A stretch of 64,000 nucleotides of DNA from a virus. A program made the translations under genes and the position numbers. The notes under the pieces were generated by a model. It worked only from the letters and a program-made list of their open reading frames with translations. It did not search any database and had not been told where the DNA came from. Location of the stretch: positions 1-64,000 of IMG/VR virus record IMGVR_UViG_3300032316_000329. One strand, given 5' to 3'. This document shows positions 37,821 to 46,369 of the stretch, one piece after another (positions within the stretch are counted from its first letter, which is position 1; every line of letters starts with the position of its first letter).

Positions 37821-38045
37821 ATGACAACTGATGAAATCAATAACTTTTCCATGGCCATAGAGGAACTTGTCTATATGAAGGACGTTCCTTATATTGATGC
37901 AATTGTTATGTATTGTGAAGAAACAGGATTTGAAGTTGAAATGGCCGCCAAACTGGTCTCTGGTGTTCTAAAATCCAAAATTAGAATTGAAGCGGAAGAC
38001 CTTCACTATATCGCAAAGTCAAACACCTCAAAACTACCAATCTAA
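37821..38045 (+). CDS. 33: Late transcription co-activator, gp33-like
   Basis: A 74-residue helical protein similar to the gp33 proteins of T4-like cyanophages: VPYIDAIVMYCEETGFEVEM, AAKLVSGVLKSKIRIEAEDL, ending TSKLPI. In T4, gp33 bridges RNA polymerase and the sliding clamp so that gp55-containing polymerase recognises TATAAATA late promoters. Presence of this gene supports the late-promoter calls in this window. It precedes gp59 and gp32 as in related phages. Confidence 0.78.
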   Translation: MTTDEINNFSMAIEELVYMKDVPYIDAIVMYCEETGFEVEMAAKLVSGVLKSKIRIEAEDLHYIAKSNTSKLPI

Positions 38046-38048
38046 ACT

Positions 38049-38660
38049 ATGAAACATTTCACCGGATATGGTGCTTATCTATTGTTCTTGGCATTAAGAA
38101 CCCATTTCACTAATGCCAAGTATGATTTCTTTCAAATGCATGGTAAACTCCGTGCAACAAAGGAGTCTTATATAAAACGCAATGATAAGTCCTTCTTTGA
38201 CAAACTGGCCAGAGATTATTCCTGTGAGAATTTGAGAGACTTTTATGTTGCCAACTTTCTTGAAGATAAACACTATGTAACGGAGTTATTAGATGATACC
38301 GCCGAACGAAACTACCGAGAATATCAGAGAAGAAGGCAGTCCCTCACATATATCTTTACCAGCGAATTGGAGGAGTTATTTGATAGTGGTATTACAAGGC
38401 CTTTTAAATTTAACGATGGCGAGTATCCTGATATTGTCAATCTGTATCTTAGGCATGTCCTCTCTCCCGAAACTCTGGTAATCATAAACGATTTTATACC
38501 CTTTGAGGATAAGTTTAATAAATACCTTAGTGATGATATATTATGGTCTAAGGTATCGTTGAAACTTAGAAAATATAAACCATTCGTTCATTATGATAGG
38601 AATAAGGTGAAATCTATCCTCAAGGAGAAATTACATGATACTAGAGGGAGAAGCATCTGA
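38049..38660 (+). CDS. 59: Helicase loader, gp59-like
   Basis: A 203-residue protein with the gp59 signature: FTGYGAYLLFLALRTHFTNA, then YDFFQMHGKLRATKES and YIKRNDKSFFDKLARDY. In T4, gp59 loads the gp41 helicase onto forks coated with gp32. It follows gp33 by three bases and is close to gp32. The 3' end overlaps a small ORF. Confidence 0.85.
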   Translation: MKHFTGYGAYLLFLALRTHFTNAKYDFFQMHGKLRATKESYIKRNDKSFFDKLARDYSCENLRDFYVANFLEDKHYVTELLDDTAERNYREYQRRRQSLTYIFTSELEELFDSGITRPFKFNDGEYPDIVNLYLRHVLSPETLVIINDFIPFEDKFNKYLSDDILWSKVSLKLRKYKPFVHYDRNKVKSILKEKLHDTRGRSI

Positions 38661-38817
38661 TATTTTACATGATTGGGTTAAAAAGCGATATAATATTTTT
38701 TATAAGTATGACGGTCAAAAGGTATTCATGATTGAAATATATGAACCAGCGACAAAACGAACTTACCTACCAAATGAAGAAACAAAATATTTTCTAGAGA
38801 TTATTTTTTCATACTAA
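38635..38817 (+). CDS. Small protein between gp59 and gp32
   Basis: A 60-residue protein with a strong ribosome binding site (AAGGAG) inside the end of gp59. It is aromatic-rich (WVKKRYNIFYKYDGQKVFMI then EIYEPATKRTY). The stop is contained in a CTAAATA element. Function unknown. Confidence 0.55.
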   Translation: MILEGEASDILHDWVKKRYNIFYKYDGQKVFMIEIYEPATKRTYLPNEETKYFLEIIFSY

Positions 38818-38853
38818 ATAACACTTGACAGGGGCCCTGGCCCCTGTTATAAT
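38814..38853 (+). promoter_or_regulatory. Dual gp32 promoter with palindromic spacer
   Basis: A CTAAATA late-type element (38814-38820) is followed by TTGACA (38825-38830), 17 bases and TATAAT (38848-38853), a consensus sigma70 promoter. The spacer is an inverted repeat with 9-bp arms, ACAGGGGCC (38828-38836) and GGCCCCTGT (38839-38847), separated by CT. Located between -35 and -10, it is an apt operator position. Confidence 0.8.
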
Positions 38854-38870
38854 ATATCATATTGTTATGG

Positions 38871-38910
38871 AAACGTGGACAATATAAAACATACAACATA
38901 TACAACGTTT
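38871..38910 (+). promoter_or_regulatory. Structured gp32 mRNA leader
   Basis: AAACGT (38871-38876) can pair with ACGTTT (38905-38910) around an A-rich, mostly unstructured loop, just ahead of the AAGGAG site. T4 gp32 represses its own translation by binding an unstructured leader; a similar role is possible here. Confidence 0.35.
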
Positions 38911-38926
38911 ATACAAGGAGCATACT

Positions 38927-39874
38927 ATGAATTTTGCTAATCTCAAAAAGCAGTCCAAAGACTTTGGTAACCTACTAAAAGAAGTGGACAAACTCGCTAA
39001 TCCCACCTACGAAAAGGACGAAACTGCCGACCTTTATTGGAAGCCAACACCAGATAAGACTGGTAATGCCTTGGCGGTTATTCGTTTCCTACCTGGTGCT
39101 GCCGTTGATGGTGATGATGCCCTTCCTTGGTGTCAGTATTGGGATCATGGATTCCAGAACAAGACAACAGGTAAGTGGTATATTGAGAAGTCACTAACGA
39201 CCCTCAACCAGAAAGATCCAGTTTCGGAACTAAACTCACAACTCTGGAACTCCTCGCAGGATGATAATGGTCCTGAGCGCAAGCAGGCCCGTGACCAGAA
39301 GCGTCGTCTACATTATGTGGCCAATGTTCTTGTTATCAACGACCCGCAGAACAAGGGTGCCGAGGGTAAGGTGTTTCTCTATAAGTTTGGTAAGAAAATC
39401 TTTGACAAGATTACCAAGATGATGAACCCAGACCTAGAGTCCGAACAGGCAGTAAATCCATTTGACCTTTGGAAAGGTGCCAATTTTAAGTTAAAGGTTA
39501 CCCGTCAGAATGTCAATATGGGTGGTCGTAATGTATCATTCCCTAACTATGATGAATCGGTGTTCCTAACACCAGGTCCATTAAGTGAAGATGATGCCGA
39601 ACTAGAGCAAATCTGGAAGGCAGAACATTCTCTAAAAGAGATTGTTGATCCTAAGCAATTCAAGACCTATGAGGAATTGAAGAGGCGCCTTGAAGATGTT
39701 ATGGGTTATGGTGCAACTTCTGCACCAGCACCAAAGGCCGCTCCAGTTGAAGAGGAAGCACCTTGGGTAGAAACACCTAAGCCAGTTGCTACCAAGCAGA
39801 AGGCACCTGCGCCTGTTGTTGAGGAAGAAGAGGACGAGGATCTCGCTATGTTTCGTAAGTTGGCTGAGGACTGA
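38927..39874 (+). CDS. 32: Single-stranded DNA-binding protein gp32
   Basis: A 315-residue gp32. The N-terminal cooperativity region (FANLKKQSKDFGNLLKEVDK) precedes an OB core (AVIRFLPG, EKSLTTLNQKDPVSELNSQL, KRRLHYVANVLVINDPQN, FLYKFGKKIFDKI). An Ala/Pro-rich linker and a very acidic C-terminus (VEEEEDEDLAMFRKLAED) recruit replication partners. It coats single-stranded DNA in replication and recombination. Unlike coliphage T4, there is no cysteine/histidine zinc cluster, as in cyanophage gp32. Confidence 0.93.
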   Translation: MNFANLKKQSKDFGNLLKEVDKLANPTYEKDETADLYWKPTPDKTGNALAVIRFLPGAAVDGDDALPWCQYWDHGFQNKTTGKWYIEKSLTTLNQKDPVSELNSQLWNSSQDDNGPERKQARDQKRRLHYVANVLVINDPQNKGAEGKVFLYKFGKKIFDKITKMMNPDLESEQAVNPFDLWKGANFKLKVTRQNVNMGGRNVSFPNYDESVFLTPGPLSEDDAELEQIWKAEHSLKEIVDPKQFKTYEELKRRLEDVMGYGATSAPAPKAAPVEEEAPWVETPKPVATKQKAPAPVVEEEEDEDLAMFRKLAED

Positions 39875-39900
39875 GACCTTACAGGATAACTATTGAAGGA

Positions 39901-39927
39901 GAGGAGCAGAAATGCTCCTCTTTTTTT
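39901..39927 (+). terminator. Terminator after gp32
   Basis: GAGGAGCA (39901-39908), GAAA loop, TGCTCCTC (39913-39920), then seven T residues. The T-run overlaps the stop codon of the convergent minus-strand gene. Confidence 0.92.
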
Positions 39928-42900
39928 ATAACCCGTTTGTTCCCTGTCCATAATGTCCGTGTAATTCATCTGTTTCGGATTGTGCTGTCGCTCGTTTCAT
40001 GGCACGATACATAGATGGATTCTGGAAGGTTTGTGTATTCTGTTGTAATAAACTGTTAATAAAATTAGGCGAAACTTCTCTATCTTGTGAAACAGTTCTT
40101 TGCTGTGATGCCTCTGCTGGTTTTCCGATATTAGCAAAAGCAGAACCAATCTCTTGTCTCAATTCATTTAATGCACCAGTAAAGTTAGGTGCTTGTTGAG
40201 GTGCACCAATTTCACCACCAATCTTATTAGTTGGAATAACAGTTGCCCTATTATTTTCACCATTAGGTGCCACAATTTCGGTTTGAGGATTAAATGTAAA
40301 TAAAGGTTTCTCTGTCTTGGTATCAACAGCAATAGTGTTATCATGTCCCATATCATTGATAGGATATGCAGCAATTTCACCAGGGGCCTTTACATCTCCA
40401 CCTAATGCTCTTGCCGGTATAGGTTCAACTTTACCAATGCCTTGTGATTTTAGAAAGTTTTGTTGTGAAGATTCATCTGGTTTTCCTTGCTCTCGCGCCT
40501 GTGTTACTGGTGAGATTTCTATTGGCCTCTGTGGAGGTGTTGGTGGTTCTGCTGCCTTAGGAGTCTTTGGAAACTCCGGTTGAGGTTTAGGTGCCTCATG
40601 TGTTGGAGTGCTAGGTTTTGTTTCTGCCGATGCGGTACCATAACCTAATGCGCTTTTTGCCTTCTCAATATAAGATGGTTCAGGTGCTGTGGTAGGTGTT
40701 GGGGTTGGTGTAGGTGTTGGTATAGGCGGTGCAGATGGTGTAGCGGCAGCAACTTGTGTTTGTTGTCTTTCTACCATCATTTTATCATATTCGGGACCAT
40801 GTTTATTGATAATGTTCTGGACATATTGATCGCCAGTCATACCTTTATTAGCAGCCATGGCCTTTGCTGACATTTTACCTGCCGCATTGCCGGTAAAATG
40901 AACCTTTAATACAGTACCAAGATCACCATGTTTCTTATAAAGATCGGTAAGATAGTTTGTCATTACCGCATCTTGTACCTGTCTAGGTGCGTCTCTTGCT
41001 GTTTTATATTCGGTACCAATACCATATTTGTTAGTAACACCTCTCCATGTTTTATCAAGGAACTGATAAGCACCCGATGCACTACTAGTTTTTGATTTGG
41101 CATTATACTTACCTTCAAAAGTATAACTTTCCTGGCGGCGAATGATTGCCATTGTTCTTTCAAGGTCAAAGTTGCCTGTTTTCTGGCGTTCAATTGCCGA
41201 ACGAATTTCTGGAGTCATTTCACCAGCATGTGCAGTACCTACTCCAAACTCTCTTTGTAGTTTTTCACCAACGGATGCGGTTTGTTGCTTGGTTTCTGCT
41301 TCTGCTCTTTTTCCGGTCGAAGGTGTAAGAATATTACTTGTATCCATATCACCAAAAGACTTTAATAACATATCAGGATTTTTAGAAGTTATTTTTCCCG
41401 TTGTAGGATCATAAGTAGTTCCGGTATCTTTCATTATCTTTTTGGTACGGGCATCAGCAAAGAAACCATTTAAAATGGTATCATCAGGTACAGCACTGGC
41501 AAAAATACCAGCTTGACTTTTAAAGTCATCGGTTTGTCTAATAGAACCGATTAACGCCGAACGATTAAGGTCAAACGATTGTGGACCTTCAGATTTCTTT
41601 TCAGGTTTTTCTACGGCAGCTGTTTCACCAGTAGATTCTTTTTTAGTTGGTGCAACGGTTTCCGGTTTATCACTTGCATTTTTTTCACGGTTTGTCACTA
41701 TTTCATCATATGATAAAGGACTTTTTTCTCCTTGATTAAATTCTGTTTGTAATTTTTGAGAAACCGGATTATCAAATTTTGGTTTTTCATTATTAACAAT
41801 AGATTCTTTCTGCTTCTCTACAGCGGCATCTGCGGTCAAAATACCGTCTTTACCTTCAAAAGAAGGTTTACTTGTAATAGATATATGTCCGTCCGGAAAT
41901 ACATTAATATATGCACTTCCATTTTTTTGTCTAAACTGTTCTAGTCTATTCTGAAATTCAGGAAATTCGTCAGGTGGTATAGCAAGACAACCGTGACTGT
42001 ATAATTTTTGAGGATCATTAGTTCTACCCATATGAATAACCATACCATCCCTTTGTCTATTAACTTTAGGGTCATATCCCTGTAAAGATGGTAAATCATA
42101 TCCAACGCCGCCAGGAACATTATGTGGGTGTAATGATGTTACTTCAGAACTGCCAAAAGGCATAGAAGGATAATTAGGATCAGAAGGTGATCCTGATCCA
42201 TAATGAAAAGATGCTGATTCATCACCCTCGAAGGTTATTCTTCCTTGTCTAACCTGTGTTCTTTTTTGTTGTTCTTCTTGTGTAAATCCACTAACTGTTG
42301 CTGTAGAATCTTCAGAAGATTTACTTTTAACAAAATCACTATAGGAAGTAGCAGTCTCGGCTCGTTCAAATGCTTTTGTATCCGTTTGAGCGGGTTTTTC
42401 AAATTGTCTGGTAAATCCCATACTTGCCGCTTTTTCATCACCAAATTTGGTCGACATATATTGTTTCATTTCACCTTCGGTCATAGCAAAATCAATTTGC
42501 TTTTTCCAGTTGGTTTGCCAATCTTCACCAACAAAAGATTTCATGGCAGAAAAACGACTAGCATGATGTTGGAAAAGTCCGCCCGATGTTCCTCCATCTC
42601 CTAAAACACCTGAATTAAAATTTGATTCGTGTCTTATGTTGTTAATAATACCTATGGCATGAGCATGATCCATTCCCGGTTTACTCATAAGATAACTATA
42701 CATTTCTTTAACCATGACCGGATTACTTACTTTTTCACCCATCTTCTCAAGCCAACCACCTTTACGGCGACCGGTTTCTCTATCAATACCTAACTGATCC
42801 GCAACTGCTTGTGATAGTCTCTCTTGCTGTTGTTGAGTTGACCTAGAAACTGCTGCCCGAAAACCACCAACATCTGGTAATGCTTTTTGATAATATTTCG

Positions 42901-43030
42901 GAAACATCAAAGCAAAATCTGTAGGCGTTAATAAAGAAAGCATTGCCTCACCAGCAGGACTGTTAGCAACCTTTAGGCGATTATTTATTGATAGTTTTTT
43001 TAATGCATTAAAAGATGTTTTATCAGCCAT
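39926..43030 (-). CDS. Baseplate-associated protein with three peptidoglycan-active domains
   Basis: A 1034-residue protein. Residues about 100-205 are a phage tail lysozyme domain (INNIRHESNFNSGVLGDGGT, Glu135; GLFQHH). Residues 265-380 are a YkuD-like domain with VIHMG (His333) and YSHGCLAIP (Ser345, His346, Cys348). Residues 618-755 are a lytic transglycosylase-like SLT domain (IIRRQESYTFEG, Glu634; SASGAYQFLDKTWRG). Pro/Thr repeats (769-783) and a low-complexity region follow. It is the last gene of the minus-strand hub operon, so it is probably a virion enzyme that opens the wall during injection. It may replace the lysozyme domain of T4 gp5, which is absent from the hub proteins at 48437 and 50695. 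Unusually large and multi-enzymatic. Confidence 0.8.
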   Translation of the reverse strand: MADKTSFNALKKLSINNRLKVANSPAGEAMLSLLTPTDFALMFPKYYQKALPDVGGFRAAVSRSTQQQQERLSQAVADQLGIDRETGRRKGGWLEKMGEKVSNPVMVKEMYSYLMSKPGMDHAHAIGIINNIRHESNFNSGVLGDGGTSGGLFQHHASRFSAMKSFVGEDWQTNWKKQIDFAMTEGEMKQYMSTKFGDEKAASMGFTRQFEKPAQTDTKAFERAETATSYSDFVKSKSSEDSTATVSGFTQEEQQKRTQVRQGRITFEGDESASFHYGSGSPSDPNYPSMPFGSSEVTSLHPHNVPGGVGYDLPSLQGYDPKVNRQRDGMVIHMGRTNDPQKLYSHGCLAIPPDEFPEFQNRLEQFRQKNGSAYINVFPDGHISITSKPSFEGKDGILTADAAVEKQKESIVNNEKPKFDNPVSQKLQTEFNQGEKSPLSYDEIVTNREKNASDKPETVAPTKKESTGETAAVEKPEKKSEGPQSFDLNRSALIGSIRQTDDFKSQAGIFASAVPDDTILNGFFADARTKKIMKDTGTTYDPTTGKITSKNPDMLLKSFGDMDTSNILTPSTGKRAEAETKQQTASVGEKLQREFGVGTAHAGEMTPEIRSAIERQKTGNFDLERTMAIIRRQESYTFEGKYNAKSKTSSASGAYQFLDKTWRGVTNKYGIGTEYKTARDAPRQVQDAVMTNYLTDLYKKHGDLGTVLKVHFTGNAAGKMSAKAMAANKGMTGDQYVQNIINKHGPEYDKMMVERQQTQVAAATPSAPPIPTPTPTPTPTTAPEPSYIEKAKSALGYGTASAETKPSTPTHEAPKPQPEFPKTPKAAEPPTPPQRPIEISPVTQAREQGKPDESSQQNFLKSQGIGKVEPIPARALGGDVKAPGEIAAYPINDMGHDNTIAVDTKTEKPLFTFNPQTEIVAPNGENNRATVIPTNKIGGEIGAPQQAPNFTGALNELRQEIGSAFANIGKPAEASQQRTVSQDREVSPNFINSLLQQNTQTFQNPSMYRAMKRATAQSETDELHGHYGQGTNGL

Positions 43031-43248
43031 TATAGCCTTCTTCTGTTTGCGGTACCCATTTGTGCTTTCATTTCTGCTTCACGGTCTTTCATTTGCTGTT
43101 CTTGCTCTCTTAAGTAATCTTGTAATAGGTCTATGTAAATATATCTTTCCCATGGCATCATATTTTCCATTTCACTTAAACTCCACTTATGATGTTGCAT
43201 TAAACCAAAGTTAGTCTTAAAGTGATTAGCAAGATTATCGTGGCCCAT
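43030..43248 (-). CDS. Small baseplate assembly protein
   Basis: A 72-residue protein: LMQHHKWSLSEMENMMPWER then YIYIDLLQDYLREQEQQ. The S-x-x-E-x-E-x-MMPWER-x-IY pattern is typical of small T4-like hub assembly proteins and tail assembly chaperones, some annotated gp51-like. The gene lies between gp26-like and the wall-degrading protein. Start and stop overlap or abut the neighbours. Confidence 0.55.
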   Translation of the reverse strand: MGHDNLANHFKTNFGLMQHHKWSLSEMENMMPWERYIYIDLLQDYLREQEQQMKDREAEMKAQMGTANRRRL

Positions 43249-43250
43249 TA

Positions 43251-43973
43251 TTAGAAAAAAAAATCATAAAAGTCTGTATACCTCACTCTATGGTGAAATC
43301 CACACTTATTACAGTCTTTCTCTAATACTACGGCAAATGTTGGCATATTATCAACAAACTCTTCCAACTTCCTGAAATTGGCCTCGGTTAGTCCTTCAAC
43401 AAACTCTTTCAATTCATCTTTATTGTAATCTTTAGATGAGTAAACTCCATTCTTATCATAGATGTAATCAATAGAGTTAATAATGGTGTTAATTTTGGCA
43501 TCAATCTCGTTACCAAACTCTATGCGTTTCATAGTGGCATAGTTTGGATATTTCATCTTTACGCCGTTTACACCACCTAATTTAATATCATCAACAATCT
43601 TTTCATCTTTAATAAGGTCAACCTTACCGATATCCATTTCGGCTGGAAAGATATTACCACATTTTTCACCATTTACTTCATTATTACATGTTAAATTTAC
43701 CTCTACGGTTTCTCCAACAGATTTGGCCCTTAAAAAGATAAAAATGTAATCCATATCAAAGAAAGATATTTTATTAATATCCACTTCTCCATCAATAATA
43801 CAATTGTTAATTACTTGCTTTACTGTTGCAATAATATCATCCGCATTTTTGGATTCCAATGCAATCATCAAAAGTTTTTCTTCTTTGACGGTAAAGGGTC
43901 TGACTTTTAATATTCTTTCGTCGGAAGGAACTTTTAATTCGTAAGTAGGCAAATCAATTTTCGGTAAACTCAT
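43251..43973 (-). CDS. 26: Baseplate hub subunit, gp26-like
   Basis: A 240-residue protein of the T4 baseplate gp26 type: KVRPFTVKEEKLLMIALESK near residue 25 and FFDMDYIFIFLRAKSVGE around residue 70 are diagnostic. It has CNNEVNGEKCG and a terminal CNKCGFHH, which together may bind zinc. In T4, gp26 takes part in hub assembly. Its place in a cluster with gp48-like and tube-initiator-like genes agrees. Confidence 0.75.
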   Translation of the reverse strand: MSLPKIDLPTYELKVPSDERILKVRPFTVKEEKLLMIALESKNADDIIATVKQVINNCIIDGEVDINKISFFDMDYIFIFLRAKSVGETVEVNLTCNNEVNGEKCGNIFPAEMDIGKVDLIKDEKIVDDIKLGGVNGVKMKYPNYATMKRIEFGNEIDAKINTIINSIDYIYDKNGVYSSKDYNKDELKEFVEGLTEANFRKLEEFVDNMPTFAVVLEKDCNKCGFHHRVRYTDFYDFFF

Positions 43974-43991
43974 TATCTAAACTCCATATTA

Positions 43992-44579
43992 TTATTTAAA
44001 ATCTTCTCTGTCCCAATACTTATATGTGAATGTTACTTGTAATCTTAAAATGTCGTTATCGGCCCAAGTGACTTGTTGTGGCACGACAAGAATAGGATAG
44101 GCCTTTCTTAAAGTCCAACCGTAAATAACATCACCTGAAGTTACTGCACCTTGTGTCTGTGAATTTTTAGAACTATAATTAGCCAACTGATAAATTTTTA
44201 CAGTGCTATAATAGTTAGCAGCATATTCAAAATTAAAACTTGTTGGTGGATTAATAATATCCATCCAATCATCAAAGAATTTTCTTTCTACACTCCGTTG
44301 ACGACAGATAAAAGAAAAGTTTGCCTGTTGATACATTGAGTTATTAGGAAATACCTGCGAAGGACCGTAGTATCTAACCTCTGTTACATCAAATCCTCTA
44401 CCAGGAAACTCTACAGAATCACAAACATAAATTAAATCATTTGCTGGTAAGTTTCTACTAACCGGACTAAACTGAACGGCAAAACGACAACTCTGAGCCA
44501 CATTCCCTAGTTCATTTAACCTGGAAATAAAATGGTTTAAATTTAAATTACTGGGTGAATTAATCTGTTTAATAGCCAT
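43992..44579 (-). CDS. Tail tube initiator-like protein (gp54-like)
   Basis: A 195-residue protein with features of the tail-tube fold: FAVQFSPVSRNLPANDLIYV, CDSVEFPGRGFDVTEVRYYG, then FICRQRSVERKFFDDWMDII. These blocks are common to gp19-type tube proteins and the gp54 initiator. Next to gp48, the tube initiator gp54 is the likeliest role. It is shorter than T4 gp54 (about 320 residues), so a gp19-like copy is an alternative. Confidence 0.6.
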   Translation of the reverse strand: MAIKQINSPSNLNLNHFISRLNELGNVAQSCRFAVQFSPVSRNLPANDLIYVCDSVEFPGRGFDVTEVRYYGPSQVFPNNSMYQQANFSFICRQRSVERKFFDDWMDIINPPTSFNFEYAANYYSTVKIYQLANYSSKNSQTQGAVTSGDVIYGWTLRKAYPILVVPQQVTWADNDILRLQVTFTYKYWDREDFK

Positions 44580-44582
44580 TTA

Positions 44583-45353
44583 TTAGTATCCGTTTCGAAC
44601 AATATTTTCTTTGCCAATAATTCTCATTTCTTTAAGAATAAATGTTAGCATGGCAGAAACAGGATGTCCGTTAGAGAAGGTACTGAATTGTCCTTGTGGT
44701 GCATAATTTACATCAATAGATTCTATAACACCTCTAGCAATCTTAGGTATTGCGTCATTTATTCTTGCTTGACCGTTAGTAATGTTGTAAAAATCTATTT
44801 TAAATTCCGAAGGTGATTTCAGAAAGTTTCCGGTTGTTAAATAATTTATCTGATTTCCGATACCTATGTAACTTTGATTTGGATCATTTGAACCGATAAT
44901 TTCTGGCTCGGCATGATACCTTAATAGTTTAATAATCTGCTGCATATCTAATGATTCTTCATATGAAGAAGGAGCAAACAAAAATGTAAATTGAAATGTT
45001 CTCAATTGAACGTTTCTGAAAAGTATTTCAACTTTTGGATTAATAGAACGACCAGCCATTTGCATACCGGTGTTAATAGCAGATGTAATACCTCCGATGC
45101 CAAGAGTGCCTGCAATTGCTTTAGTCATTAAAACTTCAGCATAATCATACTTTTGTTCCCATACAAGAGGACTATTTTGGCCGCCGCCAGGAATGAATAA
45201 TGTTATAACACTACTAACAGATGTGTCGCCGGATTCATAACATTTGATATTCATCCAATGGCCTTGACCTTGTGATTCATCTTGTAAATCACTTGGAAAA
45301 ACTAATCTCGTCAAACCTTCTTGAAATGTGGATAAATTACCCGGTAATGCCAT
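44583..45353 (-). CDS. 48: Baseplate tail-tube cap, gp48-like
   Basis: A 256-residue protein. RLVFPSDLQDE...GHWMNIKCYE at the N-terminus and the tube-fold block ILFRNVQLRTFQFTFLFAPS, then EESLDMQQIIKLLRYH, match gp48 of T4-like phages. In T4 it sits on the hub and templates the tail tube. First gene of the minus-strand operon, with GGAGG before the ATG. Confidence 0.75.
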   Translation of the reverse strand: MALPGNLSTFQEGLTRLVFPSDLQDESQGQGHWMNIKCYESGDTSVSSVITLFIPGGGQNSPLVWEQKYDYAEVLMTKAIAGTLGIGGITSAINTGMQMAGRSINPKVEILFRNVQLRTFQFTFLFAPSSYEESLDMQQIIKLLRYHAEPEIIGSNDPNQSYIGIGNQINYLTTGNFLKSPSEFKIDFYNITNGQARINDAIPKIARGVIESIDVNYAPQGQFSTFSNGHPVSAMLTFILKEMRIIGKENIVRNGY

Positions 45354-45378
45354 TTATTCCTCCGGCGATGCTACATAC

Positions 45379-45385
45379 TATTTAG
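45379..45385 (-). promoter_or_regulatory. Late-type promoter CTAAATA for the minus-strand hub operon
   Basis: On the minus strand CTAAATA lies 25 bases before the gp48-like ATG, within a 45-base divergent intergenic region shared with gp4. Confidence 0.55.
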
Positions 45386-45398
45386 TGAGGTTTTATAA

Positions 45399-45851
45399 AT
45401 GGCGAATTATAAACAAGGTTTCTTTAAACCAAAAAATCCTAAAAAATATATTGGTGATCCTACAAACATTGTTTACCGTTCAGGATGGGAAAAGAGAGTT
45501 ATGGACTCCTTGGACGATAACATTAATGTTGTCCGTTGGGCATCGGAAGAGATTGCTATTCCTTATGTTTCGCCCATTGACAATAGAGTCCACCGATACT
45601 TTGTAGACTTCTATGTGGAGGCGGTTGGGAGAGACGGAGAGACGAAGGTAATGCTTTTAGAGGTCAAACCAGCAGCACAGACACAACCGCCTAAATCCGC
45701 TAAAAGGAAGACCAAAAGATTTATAACGGAAGTTATGACATACGGAGTTAATCAGGCGAAATGGGATGCTGCCAGTAAATTCTGTAACCATAAAGGATGG
45801 GAATTTAAACTGATAACGGAACAAGAACTGTTCGGAAAGAAATCTAAATAA
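45399..45851 (+). CDS. 4: Head completion protein gp4 (TnsA-like nuclease fold)
   Basis: A 150-residue protein. YRSGWEKRVMDSLDDN, RYFVDFYVEAV and MLLEVKPA form the D...E-x-K nuclease-like core of T4 gp4 (also called gp50/65). It acts in the final step of head maturation before tail joining. Order gp4 then gp53 is as in T4. GAGG lies nine bases before the ATG. Confidence 0.85.
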   Translation: MANYKQGFFKPKNPKKYIGDPTNIVYRSGWEKRVMDSLDDNINVVRWASEEIAIPYVSPIDNRVHRYFVDFYVEAVGRDGETKVMLLEVKPAAQTQPPKSAKRKTKRFITEVMTYGVNQAKWDAASKFCNHKGWEFKLITEQELFGKKSK

Positions 45852-45855
45852 CTAT

Positions 45856-46365
45856 ATGGCAGAAAAATATACCTCGGACGAATTGGCACAATGGTTGATA
45901 GAAAAGGCTCAAAATGCGTCGTCAGCAGGTGCCAGAAAGTTAATAGCAGCAAACGATCAAAGAGGTCGTGATACTGCTATGGTAGGTCGGTTATACTTTT
46001 TTAAGTATGATCCAAAGTGGAAAACAAAACTGGTAAAGTATGATAAATTTCCTATGGTGTTTCCTATTGAAAGATATGGAAATGGTTTTCTGGGATTAAA
46101 TCTACATTACCTAGGTGCCAGTGAACGGCAGGTCCTTGTTAATAGATTATTGGAGTATAGTAACAACAAATATATGGATGAAAGAACAATGTTGCGATTG
46201 AGTTATGATCTGATTGAATCAACCAAGAAGCTTTATTCTTTGTCTAGACCGTGTATTCATAGATATTTGTTTAACAATTGTAGATCACAGTTTATTGAGA
46301 TATACCCAAATGAGTATGATAAGGCAATTCAACTACCCGTAGAAGATTGGGTATTTAAAAGGTAA
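45856..46365 (+). CDS. Conserved structural protein between gp4 and gp53
   Basis: A 169-residue protein conserved in this position in many T4-like phages. Typical blocks are RLYFFKYDPKWKTKLVKYDK then FPMVFPIERYGNGFLGLNLH. I cannot give it a T4 gene number. A virion or assembly role is inferred from the neighbours. CTAAATA overlaps the preceding stop codon but leaves little leader. Confidence 0.6.
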   Translation: MAEKYTSDELAQWLIEKAQNASSAGARKLIAANDQRGRDTAMVGRLYFFKYDPKWKTKLVKYDKFPMVFPIERYGNGFLGLNLHYLGASERQVLVNRLLEYSNNKYMDERTMLRLSYDLIESTKKLYSLSRPCIHRYLFNNCRSQFIEIYPNEYDKAIQLPVEDWVFKR

Positions 46366-46369
46366 AAAA

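Noticed and set aside
45844-45850. CTAAATA as a promoter for the gene at 45856
   Set aside because: Only five bases separate it from the ATG, so the transcript would start inside the gene. The same applies to 1464-1471 and 22764-22770.
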